A stretch of 64,000 nt of DNA from Collinsella sp. An7. Its GTDB lineage: Bacteria; Actinomycetota; Coriobacteriia; Coriobacteriales; Coriobacteriaceae. Of the stretch, positions 42,170-50,821 are shown one piece after another (position 1 is the stretch's first letter; each line of letters opens with the position of its first letter). Below the pieces are notes generated by a model. It did not search any database. It worked only from the letters and a program-made list of their open reading frames with translations, and had not been told where the DNA came from. The translations under genes and the position numbers were made by a program. The DNA is taken from assembly GCF_002159335.1 (NCBI RefSeq), contig NZ_NFHP01000003.1, positions 62,001-126,000 on the forward strand, written 5' to 3'.

Positions 42170-42724
42170 TTGCCTATCCGGTATCGAAATATCGCCCGTG
42201 TGGTACGCCCGCACGGCAAGCGGGGGGAGGTCGCCGTCGTTCCGGTGCGCGGCCTCCCTCTCGTTGTGCGTCGGGGGCTCACCGTGGCGCTTACGCCGCC
42301 CGCCCTCGAGCGCGACCGCTTCTGCACCGTGGAGGACGTGAGCGAGCTTGGGCGGGAGGCGCTCGTGCGCTTCTCGGGCATCGACTCCATGACCGACGCG
42401 GAGGCAATCGCGGGATGCTATGTGCTCGCACGCGACGCCGACCTCGACCTTGGTCCGCTCGAGGCGTCGGTTGAGGAGCTGCGCGGTCGGCCCGTGGTCG
42501 ACGCCCGCTACGGCGCGCTCGGCACCGTGGTCGACGTGCTCGAGAATCCCGCCAACGACGTATGGGTCGTGGACGGTGGTCCCTATGGCGAGGTGCTCAT
42601 CCCCGTGATCGATGAGGTCGTGGAGGAGCTTCCCGCCGACGGCACCATTTCCGTCCGCATCATGAACGGTCTGATCGACGTAGAGCCGCCTCGGAGCGCG
42701 GCGGGGGAGGAGGCGACATGCTGA
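42170..42724 (+). CDS. rimM: ribosome maturation factor RimM
   Basis: 184 residues. RimM helps assemble the 30S head and binds uS19. The amino RimM domain has IARVVRPHGKRGEVAVVP (residues 7-24) and the PRC-barrel domain begins about residue 100 (LRGRPVVDARYGALGTVVDVLE...VWVV...EVLIPVIDEVV). TTG 42170 is the only start preserving the first strand, though its ribosome site is weak. The end overlaps the trmD start by 7 bases. Confidence 0.93.
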   Translation: MPIRYRNIARVVRPHGKRGEVAVVPVRGLPLVVRRGLTVALTPPALERDRFCTVEDVSELGREALVRFSGIDSMTDAEAIAGCYVLARDADLDLGPLEASVEELRGRPVVDARYGALGTVVDVLENPANDVWVVDGGPYGEVLIPVIDEVVEELPADGTISVRIMNGLIDVEPPRSAAGEEATC

Positions 42725-43551
42725 TCGAGGCCCTCTCGGTCTTTCCCGAGATGTTTGAGCCCGTGATGTCGACCTCCATCTTGGGCCGCGCGCGCCGTGC
42801 GGGTCTCTTTGACTTTTGCGCCTACGACCTCCGGGACTGGACGCACGACCGGCACCGCACGGTCGACGATGCCCCCTTTGGCGGCGGCCAGGGCATGCTC
42901 ATGAAGGTGACCCCTATCGCCGAGGCGCTCGAGAGCATCTCTGCCGAGGGGCCGCGTCCGCACGTTGTCTTCTTCACCCCGTGCGGCACACCCTTTACCC
43001 AATCGGTTGCCGAACGGCTGAGCCATGAGGAGCGCCTGCTCTTTGTCTGTGGGCGCTACGAGGGAATCGACGAGCGCGCCTACGCCTTTGCCGACGAGCG
43101 TCTTTCTATCGGCGACTATGTGCTCACGGGCGGTGAGCTTGGCGCCATGGTCGTCGCCGACGCCGTTGTACGGCTCATTCCGGGGGCACTGGGCGACGAG
43201 ATGAGCAACGTGGACGAGTCGTTTGCCACGGGCGCCGGTGGAGGCTTGCTTGAGTACGCGCAGTACACGCGGCCGGCGGACTTCCGTGGTGTTGAGGCGC
43301 CGGCGGTGCTGCTTTCGGGCGACCACGCCAAGGTCGCTCAGTGGCGGCGCGCCAACGCTATCGAGCGCACCTGTCGTTGGCGACCCGACCTTATCGCCAC
43401 GGCCGACCTCACACCCGGGGAGCGGGCACGTGCGGAGGCTCTGATCGAGGAGCTGCATACCGGCGGTCAGGTTGTCCTGTGTGACGACGCCGAGACCGGG
43501 ACACCTACACGGGCCGCTGCGCCCGAGATGTCGGAGGTGCGCCATGGATGA
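42718..43551 (+). CDS. trmD: tRNA (guanine-37-N1)-methyltransferase TrmD
   Basis: 277-residue SPOUT enzyme that makes m1G37 in tRNAs reading CNN and GGN-type codons, preventing frameshifts. Trefoil-knot motifs: LFVCGRYEGIDERA (about residues 101-114), LSIGDYVLTGGELGAMVVADAV and the catalytic Asp region DYRTxxDDAPFGGGQGM-like RTVDDAPFGGGQGMLMK (about 50-66). The carboxy end HAKVAQWRR is typical. GGAGGAGG-type site inside rimM precedes ATG 42718. Confidence 0.96.
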   Translation: MLIEALSVFPEMFEPVMSTSILGRARRAGLFDFCAYDLRDWTHDRHRTVDDAPFGGGQGMLMKVTPIAEALESISAEGPRPHVVFFTPCGTPFTQSVAERLSHEERLLFVCGRYEGIDERAYAFADERLSIGDYVLTGGELGAMVVADAVVRLIPGALGDEMSNVDESFATGAGGGLLEYAQYTRPADFRGVEAPAVLLSGDHAKVAQWRRANAIERTCRWRPDLIATADLTPGERARAEALIEELHTGGQVVLCDDAETGTPTRAAAPEMSEVRHG

Positions 43552-44104
43552 GCGCAGGGGCTTTTTCAGTGGTCTCATAGAGTGGATCGTCATCTTTATC
43601 ATCGCGTGCGCGGTGATGCTCTTTCTTAGGGCCTTCGTGGTGGAGAACTACTACGTTCCCACCGGCTCGATGGAGCCCACCATCATGGTCGGCGACCAGG
43701 TGCTCGGGCAGAAGGTCACGCTCGGGCTCGGCCAGGGGGTTGAGCCTGGGCAGATTGTGGTCTTTGCCAACCCGACGGTCGACGCCGAGCATGACATCCT
43801 CGTCAAGCGCGTGATCGCCGTGGGCGGCCAGACGGTCGACCTGCGCGACGGCAAGGTCTACGTCGATGGCGTCGAGCTCGACGAGCCGTACGCGGCCGGT
43901 CTTACCTACGAGCTTCCGCAGCAGGCGCCTGGCGTCTCGGTGCGCTTTCCCTATACGGTGCCCGAAGGATACGTGTGGGTGATGGGCGATAACCGCGGCA
44001 ACTCCGCCGACTCCCGTTACTTTGGCGCCGTGCCCGAGCGCAACATCATCGCCATCGCCTTTGTGCGGTACTGGCCGCTCGATCGAATCGGCTTCCTCGA
44101 GTAG
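43544..44104 (+). CDS. lepB: type I signal peptidase LepB
   Basis: 186 residues. It removes Sec and Tat signal peptides outside the membrane. One amino-terminal transmembrane helix (residues 11-32), catalytic Ser42 in VPTGSMEPT, catalytic Lys88 in DILVKRVIAVGG, and the conserved MGDNRGNSADSRYFGAVP. Length fits Gram-positive single-anchor peptidases. ATG 43544 overlaps the trmD end by 8 bases, so the enzyme is co-expressed with the rpsP operon. Confidence 0.95.
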   Translation: MDERRGFFSGLIEWIVIFIIACAVMLFLRAFVVENYYVPTGSMEPTIMVGDQVLGQKVTLGLGQGVEPGQIVVFANPTVDAEHDILVKRVIAVGGQTVDLRDGKVYVDGVELDEPYAAGLTYELPQQAPGVSVRFPYTVPEGYVWVMGDNRGNSADSRYFGAVPERNIIAIAFVRYWPLDRIGFLE

Positions 44105-44231
44105 CGCAGCTCGCGGACGGGGCACTTTGTCATCCTCATAAAACTCGCCGCTCATGGCCGTTTGCACCGGGCGCTTGGGCTACCATACCAACCGTTTCCT
44201 ATCCACCACGTCGAGGGGACCGAAGAGGCGC

Positions 44232-45143
44232 ATGAACGCATCTGCACTCACCTTCCAAGACATCATCCTCAAGCTCCAGCAGTACTGGGGCAGCCAGGGC
44301 TGCGTCATCATGCAGCCCTACGACTCCGAGGTTGGCGCCGGCACCTTCCACACCGCCACGACCCTTCGCTCGCTTGGGCCCGCTGCGTGGCGCACCTGCT
44401 ATGCGCAGCCCTGCCGTCGCCCGGCGGATGGTCGCTACGGCGAGAACCCTAACCGCCTACAGCAGTACTATCAGTTCCAGGTGCTCCTCAAGCCGAGTCC
44501 GGCAAACTCGCAGGAGCTCTACCTCGACTCTCTCAAGGCCATCGGTATCGACCCGGCCGACCACGATGTTCGCTTTGTCGAGGACGACTGGGAGAGCCCC
44601 ACGCTTGGTGCCTGGGGCCTTGGCTGGGAGGTCTGGCTCAACGGCATGGAGGTCACGCAGTTCACCTACTTCCAGCAGGTGGGCGGTATCGAGGTCGACC
44701 CTGTGCCGGTGGAGATCACCTATGGTCTCGAGCGCCTGGCCATGTACGTCCAGGGCGTTAATTCCGTCTACGACCTGGTGTGGAGCTATCTACCCGATGG
44801 CACCCCCATGACCTACGGCGACGTTTTCCTGGAGAACGAATGTGAGTTCTCGGCTTATAACTTTGAGGTTGCCGACGTGGCCATGATGCGCCAGAAGTTT
44901 GACGACTATGAGCGCGAGTGCCACTCCTGCCTTGCAGCCAAGCTGCCGCTCCCTGCCTACGACTGCGTCATGAAGTGCAGCCACGCCTTCAACATCCTCG
45001 ATGCGCGCGGCGCCCTTTCGGCCGTCGAGCGCGCCAACTACATCCTGCGCGTGCGTACCGTTGCCAAGGCCTGCTGTGAGGCCTATCTCGCCGAGGTGGC
45101 GGGCAAGACCGATGATTGCGACCAGGAAGGGGAGGTGGCGTAA
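44232..45143 (+). CDS. glyQ: glycyl-tRNA synthetase alpha subunit
   Basis: 303-residue catalytic subunit of the alpha2-beta2 bacterial GlyRS. The family start [19 protein letters not shown] and the class II motifs [27 protein letters not shown] and [15 protein letters not shown] are clear. ATG 44232 has GAAGAGG upstream. The stop directly abuts glyS. Most actinobacteria use the one-subunit GlyRS, so this two-gene type supports a deep-branching (Coriobacteriia) placement. No T-box leader is visible in the 127-base gap upstream. Confidence 0.96.
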   Translation: MNASALTFQDIILKLQQYWGSQGCVIMQPYDSEVGAGTFHTATTLRSLGPAAWRTCYAQPCRRPADGRYGENPNRLQQYYQFQVLLKPSPANSQELYLDSLKAIGIDPADHDVRFVEDDWESPTLGAWGLGWEVWLNGMEVTQFTYFQQVGGIEVDPVPVEITYGLERLAMYVQGVNSVYDLVWSYLPDGTPMTYGDVFLENECEFSAYNFEVADVAMMRQKFDDYERECHSCLAAKLPLPAYDCVMKCSHAFNILDARGALSAVERANYILRVRTVAKACCEAYLAEVAGKTDDCDQEGEVA

Positions 45144-47237
45144 ATGGCCGAGACCCGTGATTTCCTGTTTGAGATCGGCACCGAGGAGATGCCCTCTGCA
45201 CCGCTCATGAACGCCGTCAAGCAGTTTGGTCCGCTTGTGGAGCGCGGCCTTTCCGAGGCCGGGCTCGCCCATGGCGAGGCGCGCGTCATCTCGTCGCCGC
45301 GCCGCCTTGCCGTGATCGTGGCGGACGTTGCCACCGCGACCGACGAGGTCCATGAGGTCAAGCGCGGCCCCGCGGCGTCCATCGCATTCGACGCGGACGG
45401 CAACCCCACCAAGGCGGCCGAAGGCTTTGCGCGCAAGTGCGGCGTGCCCGCGACCGAGCTTATCCGTCGCGAGGACACCGACGGTCGCGAGTACGTCTTT
45501 GCCGAGAAGAACATCCCCTCCGCCCCGGCCGAGCCTATCCTTTCCGCGCTCTGCGAGCGCGCGATCGCCGGGCTCGAGTGGCCCAACTACCGCAGCCAAC
45601 GCTGGGGCTCCACGCACGAGACCTTCGTTCGACCGATCCGCTGGCTCTGCGTGCTCCTGGGGAGCGAGGTCGTGCCCGTCCGTTATGCAGACGTTGTCTC
45701 GGGGAATACCACTCGTGGGCACCGCGTGCTGGGGCCGGGCGAGCATGTCGTGGCCGAGCCCGCCGTCTACGAGCAGGTGCTCGAGGAGGCCGGCGTGCTC
45801 TCCGAGGAGCGCCGCCGCGCCGTCATCGCCGAGGGTATCGCACGCGTTGAGGCCGAGCGTTCGGGCGCGCACGTCGACACGCCCAAGAAGGTGCTCGACG
45901 AGGTCGTGAACCTCTGCGAGTGGCCGACGGTGCTCGTGGGACGCTTCGATGAGGAGTTCCTCGCCGTCCCGCACGAGATCATCTGCGAGTCGATGCTCTC
46001 CAACCAGCGCTATTTCCCCATCTACGACGCTTCGGGCGCGCTCACCCGTGAGTTCGTGGTGGTCGCCAACGGGCGCCCCGAGTGCGCCGAGACCATCATC
46101 GACGGCAACGAGCGCGTGGTCCGCGCCCGCCTCTACGACGCTAAATTCTTCTACGACGAGGACCTCAAGGTCTCGCTCGAGGAGTTCCGCTCGCGTCTGG
46201 CTGAGGTCGCCTTCCAGGAGAAGCTCGGGAGCGTCCTTGCCAAGTCTGAGCGCATCGAGGACCTTGCCCTCGCCATCGCGCACGAGGCGCGCGTGGGCGC
46301 CAACACCGCCTCCGACGCGCAGCGCGCCGCCCACTTCGCCAAGGCCGACCTCGTATCCGGCGCGGTGGTGGAGTTTACGAGCCAGCAGGGCGTCATGGGC
46401 GGCTACTATGCGCTTGCTGCGGGCGAGACGCCTGCGGTGGCCGCAGCCATTCGCGACCACTACCGTCCGCGTTTTGCCGGCGATGCCCTTCCCGAGGGCA
46501 CGGCCGGTTGCATCGTGGCCGTGGCCGATAAGCTCGACACCATCGCCGGCATGTTTGCCATCGGCGAGCCCCCGACGGGCTCCAAGGACCCGTTTGCGCT
46601 CCGTCGCTCGGCCATCGGCGTGATCAACATCCTGCGCGAGCGCCTGGGCTGCGGCTATGAGGCCCTTGTGGCGGCCGCACTCCACGCGTACGCCGAGCAG
46701 GGCATCGTTTTTGATAAAGACGAGGTCGCGGTGGCCGTGTGCGGTTTTTTGAAGGGCCGCATGGAGCAGATGGCGCGCGACGCGCACGTGCCGGCCGACG
46801 TTGTGACCGCGGTCTCGGCGGGCAGCGTCTCCGCCCCGGCCGATTTCTTCGCGCTCGCCGAGGCGCTCCGCGACGCGCGCGAGAGCGACCCCGAGACCTT
46901 TGAGAACCTCGCCGTTGCCTACGCCCGCGCAAGCCATCTCGCCGATACGACGCTGGGTGTGGAGGTTGACGAGTCGCTTATGGGCGAGGCCGAGCGCGAG
47001 CTCCTCCTCGCTACGGACGCCGCCCGCGACGCCGTTGCGCTTGCGCTCGAGAAGAAGGATTTCGCTGCGGTCATCGCCTCGCTCGCGGCGCTCCGCGAGC
47101 CCATCGACCGCTTCTTTGAGGACGTCATGGTCATGGACGAGGACCCGGCGCTCCGTTCGAACCGCCTCAAGCTTCTCAACCGCTTCGAGACCGTCTTTGC
47201 CGACGTGGCCGACATGGGCGCACTCGCCAAGAAGTGA
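45144..47237 (+). CDS. glyS: glycyl-tRNA synthetase beta subunit
   Basis: 697-residue beta subunit that contributes tRNA binding. Family features are [15 protein letters not shown] at the start, [55 protein letters not shown] and [15 protein letters not shown]; the DALR-like anticodon-binding part ends with [23 protein letters not shown] 45144 follows the glyQ stop without a gap. The stop lies inside hairpin J. Confidence 0.96.
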   Translation: MAETRDFLFEIGTEEMPSAPLMNAVKQFGPLVERGLSEAGLAHGEARVISSPRRLAVIVADVATATDEVHEVKRGPAASIAFDADGNPTKAAEGFARKCGVPATELIRREDTDGREYVFAEKNIPSAPAEPILSALCERAIAGLEWPNYRSQRWGSTHETFVRPIRWLCVLLGSEVVPVRYADVVSGNTTRGHRVLGPGEHVVAEPAVYEQVLEEAGVLSEERRRAVIAEGIARVEAERSGAHVDTPKKVLDEVVNLCEWPTVLVGRFDEEFLAVPHEIICESMLSNQRYFPIYDASGALTREFVVVANGRPECAETIIDGNERVVRARLYDAKFFYDEDLKVSLEEFRSRLAEVAFQEKLGSVLAKSERIEDLALAIAHEARVGANTASDAQRAAHFAKADLVSGAVVEFTSQQGVMGGYYALAAGETPAVAAAIRDHYRPRFAGDALPEGTAGCIVAVADKLDTIAGMFAIGEPPTGSKDPFALRRSAIGVINILRERLGCGYEALVAAALHAYAEQGIVFDKDEVAVAVCGFLKGRMEQMARDAHVPADVVTAVSAGSVSAPADFFALAEALRDARESDPETFENLAVAYARASHLADTTLGVEVDESLMGEAERELLLATDAARDAVALALEKKDFAAVIASLAALREPIDRFFEDVMVMDEDPALRSNRLKLLNRFETVFADVADMGALAKK

Positions 47238-47303
47238 GAATCCGGGGACGGGTGCGTTTTTCTCACTTTTGAGAAAAACGCACCCGTCCCCATATTCTCA
47301 CTT
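47232..47303. repeat. long near-perfect hairpin J overlapping the glyS stop
   Basis: Arms 47232-47265 and 47270-47303 pair at 32 of 34 positions (only CC/AT unpaired at 47242-47243), with a 4-nt CTTT loop. The arm contains GGGGACGGGTGCG and TTTTTCTCA. It covers the glyS stop codon and ends inside the -35 box of the rplS promoter. It shares the GGGGACG motif with element K. Confidence 0.85.
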
Positions 47304-47329
47304 GCGTGCTGAGAACACTTGCGTATACT
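47302..47329 (+). promoter_or_regulatory. sigma-70-like promoter for rplS
   Basis: TTGCGT at 47302-47307 and TATACT at 47324-47329 with a 16-base spacer, 71 bases before rplS. The -35 overlaps the end of hairpin J by two bases. Confidence 0.65.
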
Positions 47330-47400
47330 TATTTCGTTTGTCAGACCCATGTGTCGGCCCACGGGTGCGGCACCTCTGGAGTAAGAGTAAGGAACGAGAA

Positions 47401-47742
47401 ATGGACTACATCCGCGCCATCGAGCGTCAGCAGATCCGCGAGGACATCCCCCAGGTCCGCGTCGGCGACAACGTCAAGGTGCATTACCGCATCAAGGAGG
47501 GCGACCGCGAGCGCATCCAGGTCTTCCAGGGTGACGTTATCCGCATGAGCGGCGCTGGTGCCCGCGAGACCTTCACCGTCCGCAAGATCTCCTTCGGCGT
47601 GGGCGTTGAGCGCACCTTCCCGCTTCACAGCCCCAAGATCGGCAAGCTCGAGGTCGTCCGTCACGGCCGCGTGCGTCGCGCCAAGCTCTACTACCTGCGC
47701 GATCGCGTGGGCAAGGCTGCGCGCATCCCCGAGAAGCGCTAA
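47401..47742 (+). CDS. rplS: 50S ribosomal protein bL19
   Basis: 113 residues. bL19 sits at the subunit interface. Diagnostic stretches are [35 protein letters not shown] and [15 protein letters not shown], ending [28 protein letters not shown] precedes ATG 47401. In most bacteria it directly follows trmD; here lepB and glyQS intervene and it has its own promoter and terminator. Confidence 0.97.
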   Translation: MDYIRAIERQQIREDIPQVRVGDNVKVHYRIKEGDRERIQVFQGDVIRMSGAGARETFTVRKISFGVGVERTFPLHSPKIGKLEVVRHGRVRRAKLYYLRDRVGKAARIPEKR

Positions 47743-47765
47743 GCGCCAACCGCGTTGTTCTGTCT

Positions 47766-47796
47766 GGGCCGTCCTCAGGGGCGGCCCTTTCTTTTC
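47766..47796 (+). terminator. rho-independent terminator after rplS
   Basis: GGGCCG (47766-47771) pairs with CGGCCC (47782-47787), 10-nt loop, followed by TTTCTTTTC. Confidence 0.75.
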
Positions 47797-47827
47797 TGCG
47801 TCGTCCGCACGTTCAGGGAGTGGTCCC

Positions 47828-48616
47828 ATGGCAAACCAGCACACGTCGTCTTCCGCTTCGCAGATCGCGGGCGAGCTTGCGAGCGCCTCCTTTGAGGAGA
47901 TTCCCGCGCTTGTGGCCCGCTATGCAGACGACCCCCGATCGCAGGTGCGCAAGGCGTGCGAGCGCGCGGAGCGTCGCCATGCTAAGGAGGAGGGCGAGCG
48001 CGAGCGGGTACGGGGGATGTACGCCACCATGCGCGACCTCGGTGGTTCGGGCGTTGTGGTGGGAGTCGACGAGGTCGGCCGCGGCTCGGTGGCGGGACCG
48101 CTCATGGTGTGCGCGGTCTGTCTCCCCGATGAGCCGATCATCTGGGGGCTCAACGATTCCAAAAAGCTATCTGCCGCACGGCGCGAGCTTTTGGCCGAGG
48201 AGATTGCCGAGCACGCCATCGCCATCGGCTTTGGGCAGGTGCCGGCAGCCGATATCGATAGCATGGGCATGGCACAGGCCCTCCGGTGCGCCGTGGCCGA
48301 CGCCGTGGCCGATACGGGGCTTACGCCCGACTGCGTGCTTATGGACGGCAACCCGCTCCATGCCGTCCCCGGGGAGCGCGACGTGGTGCACGGCGACGCC
48401 ACCGTGGCCTGCATTGCCGCCGCCTCGATCGTGGCAAAGGTCACCCGTGACGAGCTCATGGTGGAGCTCGATGCCGAGTACCCCGGTTATCACTTTGCTC
48501 AATCCAAGGGTTACGCCTCACCCGAGCATATCGCCGCCATCAAGGAGCGCGGCCTTACCGAGCAGCACCGCGTGAGCTTCTGTGGAAACTTTCTGGAGAC
48601 AGCCTCGCTCTTTTAG
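47828..48616 (+). CDS. rnhB: ribonuclease HII
   Basis: 262 residues. It cleaves the RNA strand of RNA-DNA hybrids and removes misincorporated ribonucleotides. Catalytic acids are in VVGVDEVGRGSVAGPL (about residues 75-90) and DCVLMDGNPL; GDATVACIAAASIVAKVTRD and YHFAQSKGYASPEH are typical. The ~74-residue helical amino-terminal extension (IAGELASASFEEIPALVARY, RSQVRKACERAERRHAKEE) matches the kind known from Firmicutes RNase HII. CAGGGAG upstream. First in rnhB-yraN-comM-dprA order. Confidence 0.95.
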   Translation: MANQHTSSSASQIAGELASASFEEIPALVARYADDPRSQVRKACERAERRHAKEEGERERVRGMYATMRDLGGSGVVVGVDEVGRGSVAGPLMVCAVCLPDEPIIWGLNDSKKLSAARRELLAEEIAEHAIAIGFGQVPAADIDSMGMAQALRCAVADAVADTGLTPDCVLMDGNPLHAVPGERDVVHGDATVACIAAASIVAKVTRDELMVELDAEYPGYHFAQSKGYASPEHIAAIKERGLTEQHRVSFCGNFLETASLF

Positions 48617-48757
48617 CGACGCGTTGTGGATGCTTGCGCGGTTTGCCGTGTATTTTGATAGCTCTTAGCTGCACGGTTAGAAAAGGGAGAATCCTGGTTA
48701 GATTTTGGTCAGACCTGTGCCAGAAACGGTCAGGTATCTGTCAGATTGCCCGTGGAA

Positions 48758-48791
48758 CATGTCCGTACCTTCAACGAGAGGAGCGGACATG
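48758..48791 (+). promoter_or_regulatory. putative RNA hairpin masking the yraN ribosome site and start
   Basis: CATGTCCG (48758-48765) pairs with CGGACATG (48784-48791), which includes the yraN start codon; inside, CCTT (48768-48771) can pair with the Shine-Dalgarno bases GAGG (48778-48781). Translation of yraN could therefore be kept low unless the hairpin is opened. Confidence 0.45.
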
Positions 48792-49322
48792 GAACGTCGA
48801 CGCACGATGCGCGAGCAGTGGGACCTGGAGGACATCGACTTTGAGGATGTCTTCTCGGTCGATGACCCAGACACCGACGAGTCGGAGGACGGTATCCTCG
48901 ATGACCCTGCCGGACCAGACGAGTTGGGCGTTCACAGCCTAACACCTGGTGAGCTGGGGCGCCTTGGGGAGTCTGTGGCGGGGATCTTCCTCACGCATGA
49001 GGGATACGAGCTCATCGAGCACGGGTACCGATGCCCCGAGGGCGAGGCGGACTATATCGCCTACGACCCGGTGGAGGAGTGCGTCGTCCTCGTGGAGGTT
49101 AAGACGAGGCGCGCGCGAAGAATCCCTTCGGAGTCGTACCCCGAGGAGGCGGTCGATGCGCGCAAGCAGCGCCGATATCGCCGGATCGCCTCGTGCTACC
49201 TTATGGACAACTTTCCCGTGCCGGCCATACGCTTTGACGTGATCGGCGTCACCTTTGTGGGGTCCCATGTGGTGGACATCGTCCATCGCTACGAAGCCTT
49301 CGATTGGGAGTGCGACCGGTGA
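48789..49322 (+). CDS. yraN: YraN-family (UPF0102) nuclease-like protein
   Basis: 177 residues. The UPF0102 core (about residue 60 on) has LGRLGESVAGIFLTHEGYELIEHGYRC, then the PD-(D/E)XK-type pattern GEADYIAYDP...VLVEVKTRRA (Asp and Glu-x-Lys). A ~55-residue acidic amino-terminal extension (LEDIDFEDVFSVDDPDTDES) is unusual for a family of about 120 residues. ATG 48789 has GAGAGGAG upstream, within a possible masking hairpin. It overlaps the comM start (GTGA) and sits with comM and dprA, suggesting a role in DNA uptake or recombination; biochemical activity is not established. Confidence 0.9.
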   Translation: MERRRTMREQWDLEDIDFEDVFSVDDPDTDESEDGILDDPAGPDELGVHSLTPGELGRLGESVAGIFLTHEGYELIEHGYRCPEGEADYIAYDPVEECVVLVEVKTRRARRIPSESYPEEAVDARKQRRYRRIASCYLMDNFPVPAIRFDVIGVTFVGSHVVDIVHRYEAFDWECDR

Positions 49323-50821
49323 GCGGTGGGTTCGTGGCGATTCACGCGGCGTTTCTGCGGGGTGTGGAGGCGCTGCCCGTTACGGTGGAGGTTTCGCTCG
49401 CCGGCGGCATCCCCTCGATTCACCTTGCCGGGCAGCCGGACCTTTCCGTTAACGAGGGGCGGCTGAGGGTGAGAAACGCCCTGCGCTCCGCAGGCTATGA
49501 GATGCCGCGTCAGAGCATCGTGGTCAATCTCGCCCCCGGCGATGTACGTAAATCGGGATCAGGGCTCGACCTTCCCATGGCGGTGGGGATTCTCGCCGCC
49601 TCAGGCCAGATTCCCCTTAACGGGCTCGACGGCGCGCTCTTTGTGGGCGAGCTTGCGCTCGATGGTGCGGTGAGCCCTGTGCGGGGCGAGGTTGCCTATC
49701 AGCTGCTTGCACGCGAGAGCGACCTTACGCTCGTCGGGGCATGGTCTTCAGAGCACGTCTCGCTCGAGGGGGTGCGGACGGGATACCTTTCGAGCATCTC
49801 GCGTCTTCGCGCGGGGGTTGCCGCTGCTGTTGCGCCCTTTCCCGAGCGGGATGAGACGCCGCTGCGCCCGACGCCACTCGACTTTGCTGATGTGGTGGGG
49901 CAGGAGGTCGCCAAGCGCGCCTGTGCCATCGCTGCAGCCGGTGAGCTCGGGCTCCTCATGGTGGGTGCGCCCGGGTCGGGCAAGACCATGCTCGCCCGCC
50001 GGATGACGACCATCCTGCCGCCGCTCGATGAGGAGCTTAAGCAGGAAGCGCTCTGCATCTATTCGGTGGTGGGAGAGCCTATCGAGGGGTTGCTTGCCGG
50101 AGAACGACCGTTTCGGAGCCCGCACCACAGCACCTCGTCGGCCGGGCTCATTGGCGGTGGCAGGCCCGTGCGCCCGGGAGAGGTGAGCCTGGCACACGGC
50201 GGGGTGCTCTTTCTGGACGAGCTGGCCGAGTTTCCCACCAACGTGCTCCAGATGCTCCGGCAGCCCATCGAGGAGGGGCATGTGCGGATCGTCCGCGCCG
50301 ACGGGCTCTACACCTTCCCCTGCGCCTTCCAGCTGTTGGCGGCGAGCAATCCCTGCCCCTGCGGTTATCTGGGCGATGCCGAGGTGTCCTGTACCTGCAG
50401 CGCCACGGCGATCGAGCGGTACCAGGCGCGTCTTGCGGGGCCGCTCATCGACCGCATCGACATTGTCATGGATATCGCACGCCCAGACCCCGACCTTATC
50501 CTTCGGGGCGAGGAGGGGCTCACCTCTTCAGACCTTGCCGCGATGGTCGAGCGCGGACGGGCGTTTCGGTCGTGGCGCCGTGCGCGCGAGGGAGATGTCG
50601 AGGCGGAGCGCGTGCTCGATCCGGCGCTTGCGGACTACCGGCTCGATGATGAGGCGTCCGACCTCGCCCTCTCCATTGCGCGTGCGAGCCACCTCACGGG
50701 GCGCGGGCTTGCGCGTCTCTGCAAGGTCGCGCGCGCGATCGCAGACATTGACGAGTCGGAGCGCATCGGACGCTCGCATCTGCTCGAGGCATCAATCTAC
50801 CGGGGAAGGAGGGCTGCATGA
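49319..50821 (+). CDS. comM: ComM-like AAA+ helicase (YifB / Mg-chelatase-like)
   Basis: 500 residues. ComM promotes branch migration during natural transformation. The amino-terminal Lon-S5-like domain (VEVSLAGGIPSIHLAGQPD, GLDLPMAVGILAASGQIPL) is followed by the AAA+ domain with GAPGSGKT (about residues 221-228), FRSPHHSTSSAGLIGGG, VLFLDELAEF and a cysteine motif PCPCGYLGD...CTCS, then the Mg-chelatase C domain. GTG 49319 overlaps the yraN stop; ATGA overlap with dprA. Whether this organism is naturally transformable is not shown by the window. Confidence 0.94.
   Translation: MSGGFVAIHAAFLRGVEALPVTVEVSLAGGIPSIHLAGQPDLSVNEGRLRVRNALRSAGYEMPRQSIVVNLAPGDVRKSGSGLDLPMAVGILAASGQIPLNGLDGALFVGELALDGAVSPVRGEVAYQLLARESDLTLVGAWSSEHVSLEGVRTGYLSSISRLRAGVAAAVAPFPERDETPLRPTPLDFADVVGQEVAKRACAIAAAGELGLLMVGAPGSGKTMLARRMTTILPPLDEELKQEALCIYSVVGEPIEGLLAGERPFRSPHHSTSSAGLIGGGRPVRPGEVSLAHGGVLFLDELAEFPTNVLQMLRQPIEEGHVRIVRADGLYTFPCAFQLLAASNPCPCGYLGDAEVSCTCSATAIERYQARLAGPLIDRIDIVMDIARPDPDLILRGEEGLTSSDLAAMVERGRAFRSWRRAREGDVEAERVLDPALADYRLDDEASDLALSIARASHLTGRGLARLCKVARAIADIDESERIGRSHLLEASIYRGRRAA

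Noticed and set aside
44105-44231. T-box riboswitch before glyQ
   Set aside because: The gap is only 127 bases and has neither the T-box bulge sequence nor a terminator/antiterminator pair.
44790-46937. 715-residue minus-strand frame antisense to glyS
   Set aside because: Mirror of glyS with the same antisense composition.
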